A model generated the notes under the pieces. The model was not told the origin of the DNA. It saw nothing but the letters and a program-made list of their open reading frames with translations, and did no database searches. Shown here in pieces: positions 16,753-26,244 of a stretch of DNA of 64,000 nucleotides (position 1 is the stretch's first letter; each line of letters opens with the position of its first letter). The position numbers and the translations under genes are program-made. This DNA is from Mesorhizobium waimense (GTDB lineage Bacteria > Pseudomonadota > Alphaproteobacteria > Rhizobiales > Rhizobiaceae), in NCBI RefSeq assembly GCF_003601975.1, contig NZ_QZWZ01000004.1, positions 186,001-250,000 of the forward strand. Reading direction: 5' to 3'.

Positions 16753-18225
16753 TTACCTATCTGTGACGATCTTGACCTTGTCGCCGGTCGAAACCGCGGC
16801 GCCCGGCGACATCGCGTTGAGCACCCTAAACAGGTCGAGCTTGCGGTCGACGCCGACCATCTGCGCGGCGAGCGAACCCATGGTCTGCCCGGTCTGCACC
16901 GTGACGACGCGGATATGCAGCGGCTTCAGCGCCGCCTTTTCGGCCGCGCTGAGGATGCGGAACGAGCCGCTGACCGAGCGCGCCACCGGCTCCAGCGTGG
17001 TGCTGGCCGAGGGTGCCGCCGTCAACAGACGGTAGACCTGGCCGCCGGCGCGGATCACCGCGATGTCGAACTGCCAGCCGTCGGCGCCGGCATGCGCTGT
17101 CGCCGCCTCGTTGCCGTTGATGGTTTCCTGCTTCACGCTCGCATCGTCGAGACCGGCCACCCAGCCGCTGCGGATATAGTCGGTCAGCGGGCGATTCTTG
17201 TCGATCGCAACGCCATCGAAGCGGATCGCCATGTCGCCCGGGCCGGTCGCCGTCACGGCGGCGGCCGAATTGTCGATGACGAAGCCGTCGGGCACGGTGA
17301 ACGACACGCCGAGGCCAGGATGCAGGAAGGTCTGGCCGCGCACATAGCCTTCTTCCGGCGTATCGCCGTAAAGCAGGCCGTCTACGCCGGCGAGGAACGC
17401 ATCGCGGTCGCGCGTGCCCACGCCCGGCGGGCCGAACTGGCGGGCATGCCGCTGTGCCAGGTCGATGCGCTGCGGTGTGTTGGGGTGCGTCGCCAGGAAG
17501 TCGAGGCTGGCATCGGTGGCGCCGCTGATCGAGCGGAAATCGGTATAGGCCGACATCGACTGCAGGAAGCGGCCGGCGGCGTAGGGATCGTAACCCGCCT
17601 CGCCGACCGACTTGATGCCGATGGCATCGGCCTCGAGTTCCTGATTGCGCGAGAACTGCGCAAGCCTGAGCTTGCCGCGGATGAGTGCGGCCTTGGCGGT
17701 CGGGCTGTCGCCGAGCACATCGGACACGACCTTGGTCGCCAGCCCTTCCTCGGCCTCCAACTGCTGCCGCTGCAGGCCGTGATTGGCGGTGACGTGGCCC
17801 ATCTCATGCGCGATGACGGCGGCAAGCTCGGCCGAATCATTGGCCAGCGCCAACAGGCCGCGCGTGACGTAGAGATAGCCGCCGGGCAGCGCGAACGCGT
17901 TGACGTTGGGCGAATTGAGGATGGTGATGCGATAGGTCTGGGTCGGATTGGCCGATACCACCGTCAGGCTGCCAACCACCTTGGCCACCATACGCTCGAG
18001 CTTGGGATCGGAATATTCGCCGCCATAGGTGGCAAGGATGCGCGGATGCTGCGCCTTCGCCATCTCGGCGAGCTTGCTGTTGGCAACGACATTGTCGACG
18101 GTGACGGGTCTGTCGGACGGCTGGAAACCGGATTCCTCCACATCCGGCGGCGTGAACATCTGGCAGCTTGCCAGCGCCACGGCCAAGCCGGCCAGCGCAA
18201 GGAACCGCGCCAGCGGCTTCGTCAA
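16753..18225 (-). CDS. M48-family metalloprotease lipoprotein (BepA-like)
   Basis: 490 residues. A lipoprotein signal with lipobox ALASC (cysteine about residue 21) predicts an envelope location. The zinc motif is HEMGH, followed by the ELEAD third-ligand region. The C-terminal part includes a LysM-like segment (VVTVQTGQTMGSLAAQMVG). Family members clean up misassembled outer-membrane proteins. The start codon is TTG, preceded by GGCAAGGA at good distance; no closer ATG preserves the signal peptide. Confidence 0.88.
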   Translation of the reverse strand: MTKPLARFLALAGLAVALASCQMFTPPDVEESGFQPSDRPVTVDNVVANSKLAEMAKAQHPRILATYGGEYSDPKLERMVAKVVGSLTVVSANPTQTYRITILNSPNVNAFALPGGYLYVTRGLLALANDSAELAAVIAHEMGHVTANHGLQRQQLEAEEGLATKVVSDVLGDSPTAKAALIRGKLRLAQFSRNQELEADAIGIKSVGEAGYDPYAAGRFLQSMSAYTDFRSISGATDASLDFLATHPNTPQRIDLAQRHARQFGPPGVGTRDRDAFLAGVDGLLYGDTPEEGYVRGQTFLHPGLGVSFTVPDGFVIDNSAAAVTATGPGDMAIRFDGVAIDKNRPLTDYIRSGWVAGLDDASVKQETINGNEAATAHAGADGWQFDIAVIRAGGQVYRLLTAAPSASTTLEPVARSVSGSFRILSAAEKAALKPLHIRVVTVQTGQTMGSLAAQMVGVDRKLDLFRVLNAMSPGAAVSTGDKVKIVTDR

Positions 18226-18376
18226 CAGTCTGTCCTTGCCGGTCGGCAGATCGGCGTCCCTTCTGTTCTTTGCGGCAAATCACGGCCTATGCCGGACCAG
18301 TATGGCCGGACCTAGCCACACTCCTCCGGTCAAGGCAAGCAAACGCCGCATCGTCCAAACCCGGTTTGGCCGTAAA

Positions 18377-19162
18377 TTATGTCCGCTTCCGGGCAATATC
18401 TCGTGATCCGGCGTTGACCGGACCCGAGCCGATATAGCGCCGGAAGGCTTCCGGTCCAGAGCCGTCGAAGAAATCGGCCGCCGTCCCCGCCTCGGCCACC
18501 GTACCATTGTCGAGAAACACCATGTTCTGGCCGATGCGGCGCGCATCTTCCGGCTGGTGGGTGACGAACAGCACCGTCATCTTCCGCTCGGCATGGACAC
18601 TGGCCAGCAGATCCAGCATGTCGTCGCGCAAGGCCGGTCCGAGCGAGGCGAATGGCTCGTCGAGCAGAAGCACCGGCCGGTCGCGAACCAGCACACGGGC
18701 GAGTGCGACGCGCTGCCGCTCGCCGCCGGAGAGCTCGCGCGGCAAGCGACTTTCCTTGCCGGCAAGGCCGACGCGCTGCAGCGCCCCGGCGATCGCCTCG
18801 CGGTCGACGTCGGTCAGGCTGAGCGACGGCGAACGGCCGAGCCCGACATTGCGCTCCACCGAGAGATGGGCAAACAGATTGTTTTCCTGGAACACCATCG
18901 ACACCGGCCGGGCCGAAGGCGGAGCGGCGCTGACATCGGCTTCGCCGATCAGCACGCGGCCCGACCCTGGCGCCTCGAAACCAGCAACGAGATTGAGCAG
19001 CGTCGATTTTCCGGAGCCGCTTGGCCCCATGATCGCGGTGATCCTGGAAGCGGCAAACTGGACATTGAAGAGAAACGACGCCTCGCCGTAGCTGAACGAA
19101 ACATTGTCTAGCCGCACTGCTGCCCCGTGTTTTACGTCGGCGCCATCATGGGTGGGCGTCAT
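18377..19162 (-). CDS. thiQ: Thiamine ABC transporter ATP-binding protein
   Basis: 261 residues with Walker [10 protein letters not shown], signature LSGGERQR and Walker [13 protein letters not shown]. It overlaps the thiP stop codon by 4 bp, so it is translationally coupled. With ThiB and ThiP it imports thiamine or its phosphates. The upstream in-frame extension overlaps thiP and is not coding. Confidence 0.93.
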   Translation of the reverse strand: MTPTHDGADVKHGAAVRLDNVSFSYGEASFLFNVQFAASRITAIMGPSGSGKSTLLNLVAGFEAPGSGRVLIGEADVSAAPPSARPVSMVFQENNLFAHLSVERNVGLGRSPSLSLTDVDREAIAGALQRVGLAGKESRLPRELSGGERQRVALARVLVRDRPVLLLDEPFASLGPALRDDMLDLLASVHAERKMTVLFVTHQPEDARRIGQNMVFLDNGTVAEAGTAADFFDGSGPEAFRRYIGSGPVNAGSRDIARKRT

Positions 19163-20769
19163 GCTCGTTCTCCGCGCCCCAGCCGGTCCGCGACAAGCAC
19201 GAGCGCCAGGCAAACCATGCCGAGCAGCAAGGCCAGGCCGGCGGCGTCCGCAGTCCGGTAACTGCCCATGCGCGCCAACAAAAGATAAGGCAAGGTCTGC
19301 ACCGAATCGCTGCCGAACAGCGCGATCACACCGAGGTCGCCGAGCGACAGCGCCATGGCGAAGGCGAAGGCTGTGGCCAGAGGCCGCCGGAGCGACGGCC
19401 AGTCGACCCGAATGAGCCGGCTCCAGCCTGAGATGCCAAGTTGCGCGCAAAGCCTTTCGTGGCGTTCGCTCGCCGCATCATAGGCGGGACGCACAGCGCG
19501 GATGGCGAAGGGCATCGCCATCACCGCGTTGACGGCAACGACCATGACAGGGGCGACGGCAAAGACGTCGCTGACCCTGCGCAGCAGCAGGAACCAGCCG
19601 GCGCCGACGACGATGGGCGGCACGACCAGCACGAAACCGGCGCCGGTGTCGGCGGCATGTTCGAGCAGCGTCCGAGGACCGGCGCCGCGCATCAGCGCGA
19701 GTGCCCGCCGCGCCATGATGAGTGACAGCGACAGCGCCACCGCAAGCACCGCCGACAGCAAGGCAAGCACGACGCTGGTCAGCGTCGCCTGTCGCACGGC
19801 AGCCTCGCCCGCCAGCCGGCCGAGATCGGCGCCAAGGCCGGCTGCCAGCGTGGCTGCCATCGGCCCGGCGACGAACAGCAAAGCCAGACCGATCAAGGTT
19901 GCGTTCAACGCTGTCTCGGCCGTGCCGGCGGAAAGATACCGGCGCGGCGCCACCGGTAGATTGGCATCGCCAGCCGTGTTGGCGCCGAGCCGCATCAAGG
20001 CCAGCACGACCACGAAGGTGAGCGCGATCTGCAGAAATGTTAGCGTTACGGCCCGCGCGGGATCGAAATCGAAGCGCAGCGCTTGGTAGATGGCGACCTC
20101 CAGCGTCGTGGCGGCCGGCCCGCCGCCCAGCGTCAGCACGATGGTGAAGGAGGTGATGCAGAGCATGAAGACAAGCCCGGCAATGCCCGGCAATGCCGCG
20201 CGCAGCGCCGGCCATTCGATCAGCCGGAAGGCCGGTTTTGCTCCCATCCCGAGTTGGCTCGCCAGCCGCCATTGGTTGGCAGGCACTGTCCCCAGCACTT
20301 CGAGGAACAGCCTTGTGGCCAAAGGCAGATTGAAGAAGACATGGGCAATGAGGATGCCTGACAGCCCGTAGATGCCAGGCCAATTCTCGCTGCCGAGCAT
20401 ACCGGCGAAATAGCCGGCATTGCCGTAGAGCGCCAGGATGCCGAGCGCCGCGACGATCGCCGGCAGCGCCAGCGGCAGGGCGAAGAGCTGCAGGATCAGG
20501 CCGCGGCCGGGGAAGCGCGGGTGCCGCGACAGGGCGCGCGCCACGAACAGCGCCGGAACGACGGAAAGCAGCGTCGAGAGCGCCGCTTGCCATAGCGTGA
20601 AGCGGGCGACACGCAGGAGATAGGGATCGAAGGCCGACGCGGCACCGGAGAGGTCGCGCGCGCCTTCGAGGATGAGCCCCGCGAACGCGCCGCCGATTAG
20701 CAGCGCTATTGCCGCAAGCGCGACGATGCCGGCGGTGACACGAGAATCGGTCGAACGCGCCGGCACCAT
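19159..20769 (-). CDS. thiP: Thiamine ABC transporter permease (two-domain)
   Basis: About 536 residues with roughly twelve membrane helices in two homologous halves, each with an EAA-type loop, as in ThiP. The start at 20769 is 8 bp after the thiB stop and follows AGGGG; an alternative ATG at 20802 would overlap thiB. It forms the membrane channel for periplasmic thiamine delivered by ThiB. The operon order thiB-thiP-thiQ lies behind a TPP riboswitch. Confidence 0.92.
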   Translation of the reverse strand: MVPARSTDSRVTAGIVALAAIALLIGGAFAGLILEGARDLSGAASAFDPYLLRVARFTLWQAALSTLLSVVPALFVARALSRHPRFPGRGLILQLFALPLALPAIVAALGILALYGNAGYFAGMLGSENWPGIYGLSGILIAHVFFNLPLATRLFLEVLGTVPANQWRLASQLGMGAKPAFRLIEWPALRAALPGIAGLVFMLCITSFTIVLTLGGGPAATTLEVAIYQALRFDFDPARAVTLTFLQIALTFVVVLALMRLGANTAGDANLPVAPRRYLSAGTAETALNATLIGLALLFVAGPMAATLAAGLGADLGRLAGEAAVRQATLTSVVLALLSAVLAVALSLSLIMARRALALMRGAGPRTLLEHAADTGAGFVLVVPPIVVGAGWFLLLRRVSDVFAVAPVMVVAVNAVMAMPFAIRAVRPAYDAASERHERLCAQLGISGWSRLIRVDWPSLRRPLATAFAFAMALSLGDLGVIALFGSDSVQTLPYLLLARMGSYRTADAAGLALLLGMVCLALVLVADRLGRGERA

Positions 20770-20777
20770 CCCGACCC

Positions 20778-21776
20778 CTATTTGCTCATCACCGCCAGCC
20801 ATTCGTCGACCCAGGCCTTGCGGTTGGCGGCGACCTCCTCAGGGCTGAAAAGCAAGGTCTTGGTCGGCTTGACCAGCTTGTCGAAGGCCGGGTTTAGCGG
20901 CTTGTCGGTTTTACCGGCCGGAAACATCCAGTTGGTCTCGGGAATGACATTCTGAAACTTCGGCCCGGTCATGAAGGCCATGAACTTTTCCGACAGCGGG
21001 TTCTTGGCGCCCGTCGTGGTGATGCCAGCCACCTCGATCTGCAGATACTCGCCTTCCTCGAAGGACGCCGCCTGGTAGCGCTCGCTGTTCTCGGCGACCA
21101 TGTGGTAGGCCGGCGACGTCGTGTAGGACAGCACCATCGGCGCTTCGCCCTTGGTGAACAGGCCATAGGCCTCGCTCCAGCCCGGTGTCACCGTCAGCAC
21201 TTTCGACTTGAGCTTGGCCCAGGCCTCCGGCGCCTTGTCGCCATAGACCGACTTGACCCAGAGCAGCAGGCCGAGGCCCGGCGTCGAGGTGCGCGGATCC
21301 TGGATGACGATCTTGTCGGCGGCATCCCCCTCGACCAGTTCCTTCAGGCTCTTCGGCGGCGTCTTCAGCTTTTCGGTGTCGTAGACGACGGCGAAATAGC
21401 CATAGTCGAAGGGCACGAAGGTGTCGTCGCTCCAGCCGCCCGGCACGTTGATGTCGGACACCGCGCCATGCGGCGCGAACAGGCCGGTGGCCTTGGCTTC
21501 GACCGTCAGATTGGTGTCGAGGCCGAGCACGATGTCGGCTTTGGTCGAGGCTCCTTCGAGCTTGACGCGGTTGAGCAGCGCCACGCCGTCGGCCACCGAG
21601 ACGAAGTCGAGGGTGCAGCCGCACTCGGCCTCGAATTCCTTTTTCACCGCCGGCCCCGGCCCCCACTCGGCGGTGAAGCTCTCATAGGTGTAGACGGTGA
21701 GCTTGTCCTGCGCCGACGCGGGTGCCGCGACAGCCACGGTGATTGCTGAGATAAGCGAGCATAAAAGCGTGCGCAT
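20778..21776 (-). CDS. thiB: Thiamine ABC transporter substrate-binding protein
   Basis: 332 residues with a signal peptide ending APASA. The mature start [18 protein letters not shown] is the ThiB hallmark. Family members bind thiamine, TMP or TPP in the periplasm. A perfect GAAGGAGG precedes the ATG. It is the first gene after the TPP riboswitch, which should reduce expression when TPP is plentiful. Confidence 0.95.
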   Translation of the reverse strand: MRTLLCSLISAITVAVAAPASAQDKLTVYTYESFTAEWGPGPAVKKEFEAECGCTLDFVSVADGVALLNRVKLEGASTKADIVLGLDTNLTVEAKATGLFAPHGAVSDINVPGGWSDDTFVPFDYGYFAVVYDTEKLKTPPKSLKELVEGDAADKIVIQDPRTSTPGLGLLLWVKSVYGDKAPEAWAKLKSKVLTVTPGWSEAYGLFTKGEAPMVLSYTTSPAYHMVAENSERYQAASFEEGEYLQIEVAGITTTGAKNPLSEKFMAFMTGPKFQNVIPETNWMFPAGKTDKPLNPAFDKLVKPTKTLLFSPEEVAANRKAWVDEWLAVMSK

Positions 21777-21832
21777 CGGCGCCTCCTTCGTTCGTGTTGA
21801 AAGGAATTGAGGCGTCGGGTTGTCCGAAACGT

Positions 21833-21926
21833 CTAATCCCTCCGCCGGTACAAACCGGATCAGGTTCAGCGGGTTGGCTGGTTTGCCTCTCAGCCGGTCC
21901 GCGAAGATCGCGTCCGGCACCCCGTT
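21833..21926 (-). promoter_or_regulatory. TPP (THI-element) riboswitch
   Basis: On the minus strand the conserved THI-box parts appear in order: ACGGGGTGCC, then CTGAGAGG, then CTGAACCTGATCCGGTT and ACCGGCGGAGGGA. The aptamer ends about 57 nt before the thiB start. The short expression platform contains the thiB ribosome binding site, which suggests translational control. Confidence 0.95.
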
Positions 21927-22068
21927 AGAGCGTTTCGACACATAGGCCCGGCCGATCAGCCGCGCAAGCGGAACTTTGCCGGGCATCCAATGCATGTTGC
22001 CCAAAGACTCGACGCACTTAAGGCGCGGCCTTCCGTTTCGCAGGCAGGGCTGGTAAGGGCCACGAGAT

Positions 22069-22713
22069 ATGAGCACATTCACCATCCTGCTTGGCGGCGA
22101 TCTCATCCGCACGCCGTTGCTCGACCGCCAGGTCGAAGGCACGCGCGTCATCGCCGCCGACGCCGGCATCGGCCATGCCCGGCTTCTGGGGGTGACGCCG
22201 GAACTCTGGGTCGGCGATTTCGATTCCGTGCCGGCGGATTTGCCCGACGATCTGGCCGCCGTGCCGCGTCAGATTTTCCCGGCCGAAAAGGACCAGACCG
22301 ACGGCGAACTGGCGATATCGGCCGCACTCGAGCGCGGCGCCACCAGCCTGATACTTGCCGGCGCCTTCGGCGGCAAGCGCGCCGACCATGCCTTCCTGCA
22401 CCTGGCCCTCGCGGTGCGCCTGGCCGAAGGCGGGATGGAAATGCTTTTGACCAGCGGCGCGCAGGAAGGCATTCCGCTTTTGCCGGGAATGGCCGGTTTC
22501 GATTATGCCGACGGCACGCTGTTTTCGGTGCTTGGCTTCTCCGACCTTGCCGGCCTCAGCGTCACCGGCGCCAAATGGCCGCTCGACCATGTCGAAGTTG
22601 CGTTCGGCTCGTCGCTGACCATTTCCAACGAGGTCAAGGGCCGGCTCGAAATCGCCTTGGGCAGCGGCCGTGCGCTGCTGCTTGCCCACCCCTACCCCTT
22701 GCCTGAAAGCTGA
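22069..22713 (+). CDS. thiN: Thiamine pyrophosphokinase
   Basis: 214 residues. Conserved motifs are [17 protein letters not shown] and [10 protein letters not shown], which bind ATP, magnesium and thiamine. It converts thiamine directly to thiamine pyrophosphate, complementing the TPP-regulated importer on the other side of the intergenic region. The next gene starts 2 bp after its stop. Together with thiBPQ it forms a salvage module. Confidence 0.92.
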   Translation: MSTFTILLGGDLIRTPLLDRQVEGTRVIAADAGIGHARLLGVTPELWVGDFDSVPADLPDDLAAVPRQIFPAEKDQTDGELAISAALERGATSLILAGAFGGKRADHAFLHLALAVRLAEGGMEMLLTSGAQEGIPLLPGMAGFDYADGTLFSVLGFSDLAGLSVTGAKWPLDHVEVAFGSSLTISNEVKGRLEIALGSGRALLLAHPYPLPES

Positions 22714-22715
22714 TC

Positions 22716-24539
22716 ATGGCTCCGCCGCTTCTCAATCTCGACGGAATCAAGCTCACCTTCGGCGGCACGCCGCTGCTTGACGGCGCCGAACTCAGCGCCT
22801 CGGCCGGCGACAAGATCGCCTTGGTCGGCCGCAATGGCTCGGGCAAGTCGACGCTGCTGAAGATCGCCGCCGGGCTGATCGAGCCGCAGGACGGCGAAGT
22901 GTTCCGCCAACCTTCGGCGACCGTGCGCTATCTGCCGCAAATGCCCGACATGGACGATTTCGCCAACGTTCGCACCTATGTCGAAGCGGGACTGGGGCCC
23001 GCCGACGATCCCTACCGCGCCACCTATCTGATGGAACACCTTGGCCTCACCGGCGAGGAGAAGCCGAACGATCTCTCCGGCGGCGAGGCGCGCCGCGCAG
23101 CCCTTGCTCGCGTCATGGCGCCCGAGCCTGACATCTTGCTGCTTGATGAGCCGACTAACCATCTCGACCTGTCGGTGATCGAGTGGCTGGAGGAGGAGCT
23201 TGCCCGCACCTCGTCGGCGCTGATCCTCATCTCGCACGACCGCCGTTTTCTCGAGCGCGTCTCGCGCGCCACCGTCTGGCTCGACCGTGGCCAGACTCGC
23301 CGGCTGGACAAGGGTTTTGGCCATTTCGAGGAGTGGCGCGACCAGGTTCTGGAAGAGGAAGAGCGCGAGCAGCACAAGCTCGGCCGCCAGATCGTGCGCG
23401 AGGAGCATTGGCTGCGCTACGGCGTGACGGCGCGGCGCAAGCGCAACATGCGCCGGCTTGGCGAGCTGCAAACCATGCGCCAGCGCTTTCGCGGCCATCG
23501 CGGCGCCGAAGGCACGGCAACGCTGGTGGCCAGCGATGCCGCCGAATCCGGCAAGCTAGTGATCGAGGCCAAGAACATCGAAAAGAGTTTCGGCGACCTC
23601 ACCGTGGTCAAGGGATTTTCGACCCGCATCCAGCGCGGTGATCGCGTTGGCCTTGTCGGACCGAACGGCGCCGGCAAGACGACGCTCTTGAAGATGCTGA
23701 CCGGCGAACTAGCACCGGATGCCGGCTCGGTCCGGCTCGGCGTCAATCTGGAGATCGCCACGCTCGACCAGAAGCGCGAGGCCGTCGACCCGGCCGAGAC
23801 GCTGGCGCATTATCTCACCGACGGGCGCGGCGAGAGCCTCGTCATCAATGGCGAGCAGCGCCATGTCGTCTCCTACATGAAGGACTTTCTGTTCAAGGCC
23901 GAACAGGCGCGCACGCCGGTGCGTGAGCTTTCGGGCGGCGAGCGGGCACGGCTGCTGCTCGCCCGCGTTCTGGCGCGGCCGGCGAACCTGCTGGTGCTCG
24001 ATGAGCCGACCAACGATCTCGACATGGAGACGCTGGAACTGCTGCAGGAACTGGTTGCCGGCTTTGCCGGCACAGTCATCCTGGTCAGCCACGACCGCGA
24101 TTTCCTCGACCGCACGGTGACCAGCGTGATCGCGCCGGACGGCGGCGGCCGCTGGATCGAATATGCCGGCGGCTATTCCGACATGCTGGCGCAGCGCGGC
24201 GGCACCAAGCTGGAAGACCGCAAGGTAAGGCCGAAGGCGGAGGCCGGTGAGGCGGCCGTGGCCGGCAGGGCCGAGATTGCTGCTGCCCCGAAGGGCCCGG
24301 CGAAAAAACTATCGTTCAAGCAGAAATTCGCCCTGGAATCGCTGCCGAAGAAAATCGAGGCGGTGACCGCATCGATTTCCAGGCTGGAGAACAACATCGC
24401 CGATCCCGCCTATTACGAACGCGATCCGGCCTCGTTCCAGAAGACCATTGCCGCCCTCGACAAGGAGCGCTCCACGCTGGCCGCGCTCGAGGAGGAGTGG
24501 CTGGAACTGGAGATGCTGCGCGAGGAGATGGAAGGATAG
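22716..24539 (+). CDS. ABC-F family ATPase (Uup-like)
   Basis: 607 residues with two ABC domains in one chain and no membrane segments. Walker A motifs are GRNGSGKST and GPNGAGKTT; signatures are LSGGEARR and LSGGERAR. A C-terminal coiled-coil region (from about 530: SLPKKIEAVTASISRLE) is typical of Uup. ABC-F proteins act on ribosomes or DNA rather than as transporters. It begins 2 bp after thiN, probably in the same transcript. Confidence 0.9.
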   Translation: MAPPLLNLDGIKLTFGGTPLLDGAELSASAGDKIALVGRNGSGKSTLLKIAAGLIEPQDGEVFRQPSATVRYLPQMPDMDDFANVRTYVEAGLGPADDPYRATYLMEHLGLTGEEKPNDLSGGEARRAALARVMAPEPDILLLDEPTNHLDLSVIEWLEEELARTSSALILISHDRRFLERVSRATVWLDRGQTRRLDKGFGHFEEWRDQVLEEEEREQHKLGRQIVREEHWLRYGVTARRKRNMRRLGELQTMRQRFRGHRGAEGTATLVASDAAESGKLVIEAKNIEKSFGDLTVVKGFSTRIQRGDRVGLVGPNGAGKTTLLKMLTGELAPDAGSVRLGVNLEIATLDQKREAVDPAETLAHYLTDGRGESLVINGEQRHVVSYMKDFLFKAEQARTPVRELSGGERARLLLARVLARPANLLVLDEPTNDLDMETLELLQELVAGFAGTVILVSHDRDFLDRTVTSVIAPDGGGRWIEYAGGYSDMLAQRGGTKLEDRKVRPKAEAGEAAVAGRAEIAAAPKGPAKKLSFKQKFALESLPKKIEAVTASISRLENNIADPAYYERDPASFQKTIAALDKERSTLAALEEEWLELEMLREEMEG

Positions 24540-24566
24540 ACTTCTACCTTCCCTGATTGGCCGCCG

Positions 24567-25505
24567 TCACAGGCAGGCATCGCAGATCGCGGCGATGTGC
24601 CTTGCGTCCGTACCGCAGCAGCCGCCGAGCACGCCGATGTGGCCGAAACGGTCGCGCATCGCGCGATAGCGCCGGCCGAGGTCGACCGGATCGCCAGGAT
24701 CGAGCTCGGTCGCCGCGTCGAGCTCGGCATGGCTCCTGGCGGACGCGTTGGCGCGCACGCCGCGAATGCGGCCCACCCAGCCTCCGTCGCCGGCAAGAAC
24801 GGCGTCGAAATGGCTGGGGTGCGCACAGTTGATCATGAAATAGGCCGGTGCACCGTCGGTTTCGTCGTCAACGGTTTCGATGGCTTCTTTCAGGCTCTCG
24901 CCGGAAGGCAGGCGCCCATCGGTCTCGACAGTAAAGGAAATCACCGACGGAAGGCCTGATGCCATTGCGGCGCAGGCTATTCCGGCCGCCTCGTGCGAAT
25001 AGGTCATGGTGATGGCGCTGACCATATCGGCGCCAGCGTCGCGGAATGCCTTGATCTGGTCGATGTGATAGTTTTCAGCTTCCGCCGTCGTCATGACCGC
25101 ATCGACCCGGTAGCCGTCGCCGCGCGGTCCGACCACCCCATTCACAAGGACGACCATCCCACGCGCGGCGTAAGGCGCACCGAGCGCCCGTGCCCACGAG
25201 ACAGCGTGCCGGTTGGTGGCCGACAGCGCCTTGTCCGAATAGCCGAGCTTCCCGCCCCAGTCCGGATTGGCGCGCCATGTCGGCGTGTCGAGCACGAAGC
25301 CGACGCCGCGCTGTTCGGCGATATCCAGAAACTGGCGAAAATAGCGAGCGAGCCTGTCTTGGCCTTCTTCCTCGCCTAGCAGGGGAAAGGCGGCAAAGAA
25401 CGGCAGATCGAGCCCATCCATGAAGACGAGCGACGTTTCGAGGCCGCCATCCGTCAGGAGAACGGTTTCGCCCAGCTCACGAAGATCAATCTTCGCATTG
25501 GTCAT
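24567..25505 (-). CDS. Homocysteine S-methyltransferase family protein
   Basis: 312 residues with the TIM-barrel features of the family. The N-terminus is LTDGGLETSLVF. The zinc ligands are a cysteine in INCAHP and a Cys-Cys pair in GGCCGTDARHI near the C-terminus. Members transfer a methyl group from S-methylmethionine, betaine or similar donors to homocysteine, giving methionine. The donor is unknown. It is convergent with the ABC-F gene. Confidence 0.88.
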   Translation of the reverse strand: MTNAKIDLRELGETVLLTDGGLETSLVFMDGLDLPFFAAFPLLGEEEGQDRLARYFRQFLDIAEQRGVGFVLDTPTWRANPDWGGKLGYSDKALSATNRHAVSWARALGAPYAARGMVVLVNGVVGPRGDGYRVDAVMTTAEAENYHIDQIKAFRDAGADMVSAITMTYSHEAAGIACAAMASGLPSVISFTVETDGRLPSGESLKEAIETVDDETDGAPAYFMINCAHPSHFDAVLAGDGGWVGRIRGVRANASARSHAELDAATELDPGDPVDLGRRYRAMRDRFGHIGVLGGCCGTDARHIAAICDACL

Positions 25506-25635
25506 CGCCGTGCCCGGTTTCGGCCTGCCGTTTGTGTGAGTATAGCATCTGGGGGCAAGTTCGCCCATGTCCCTGGCAAGCAAGCTCGTGCGCGCACGCG
25601 ATCAGACATCGCATCGCCATTGCCGCGGCGCGCAA

Positions 25636-25656
25636 ATGCGCATAGATTATGCGCAT
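25636..25656. promoter_or_regulatory. Operator palindrome before ccdA
   Basis: ATGCGCATA-GAT-TATGCGCAT is a perfect inverted repeat with 9-bp arms, ending 16 bp before the ccdA start. Type II antitoxins usually repress their own operon, so this is the likely CcdA or CcdAB binding site. Confidence 0.65.
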
Positions 25657-25672
25657 GTTGCGGAGAGTCACC

Positions 25673-25915
25673 ATGCGCAAGCTAGCCTCGAACGCGATCC
25701 GCCAACCGGCGAACCTGTCGATCGATTCCAATCTCATGAAGGAAGCCAAGGGGCTGGACGTCAATGTCTCGCGCGCCGCGGAAGCCGGTATCGCCGAAGC
25801 GGTGGCTGCCGAAAAGACGCGGCTGTGGAAGCTGGAGAACCGCGCCACGATGGAGGCGTGGAATGAATACGCCGAAAAGCAAGGAATACCGCTGGAAGAG
25901 TACCGGCAATTCTGA
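25673..25915 (+). CDS. ccdA: CcdA-type antitoxin
   Basis: 80 residues. The N-terminal ribbon-helix-helix part (NLSIDSNLMKEAKGL, then NVSRAAEAGI) should bind DNA. The C-terminal part ends RATMEAWNEYAEKQGIPLEE, the segment that wraps and neutralises CcdB. GGAGAG lies 7 bp before the ATG. The TGA stop overlaps the toxin ATG by one base (TGATG), so the two are co-translated. It is a chromosomal homologue of the F-plasmid module. Confidence 0.9.
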   Translation: MRKLASNAIRQPANLSIDSNLMKEAKGLDVNVSRAAEAGIAEAVAAEKTRLWKLENRATMEAWNEYAEKQGIPLEEYRQF

Positions 25916-26214
25916 TGGCCCGCTATGATGTCTTCGCGGGTCGCGTCGAAGGCAGCTATTTGCTGAACGTGCAGTCCGATCTGCTCGACCACCTCAAGAC
26001 ACGAGTGGTGATCCCCCTTCTCCCGATCCAGACCGCACCGCCGGCGATTCGAAAACTGCATCCCATCGTCGAGATCAATGGCCGAAAGCTGCTTGTGGCC
26101 ACCCATCTGATCGCCACGGTTCCGATCAGCGAACTGGGTGAAATCAGGTTGAACATCACCAAGCATCACGACGACATCGTCGGCGCGCTCGACATGCTGT
26201 TCCAGGGTTTTTGA
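25915..26214 (+). CDS. ccdB: CcdB-type toxin, variant C-terminus
   Basis: 99 residues aligning end to end with F-plasmid CcdB: NVQSDLLDHLKTRVVIPL and HPIVEINGRKLLVAT are clear. F CcdB poisons DNA gyrase and needs its last three residues, Trp-Gly-Ile. Here the end reads LFQGF, with glutamine at the tryptophan position. The fold and pairing with CcdA are secure; gyrase poisoning is uncertain. The gene overlaps ccdA by one base. Confidence 0.9.
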   Translation: MARYDVFAGRVEGSYLLNVQSDLLDHLKTRVVIPLLPIQTAPPAIRKLHPIVEINGRKLLVATHLIATVPISELGEIRLNITKHHDDIVGALDMLFQGF

Positions 26215-26217
26215 ATT

Positions 26218-26244
26218 GTCGGGCCGAGCCTTGCTCAGCCCGAC
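26218..26244. terminator. Hairpin between convergent ccdB and a membrane-protein gene
   Basis: GTCGGGC-c-GAGC-ctt-GCTC-a-GCCCGAC is an 11-bp stem with one mismatch. It covers the stop codon of the minus-strand gene and begins 4 bp after ccdB. There is no long T-run, so it may be a bidirectional but weak terminator. Confidence 0.45.

Noticed and set aside
18226-18376. Extra gene between the M48 protease and thiQ
   Set aside because: Short frames only, without ribosome binding sites or similarity; the gap is ordinary.
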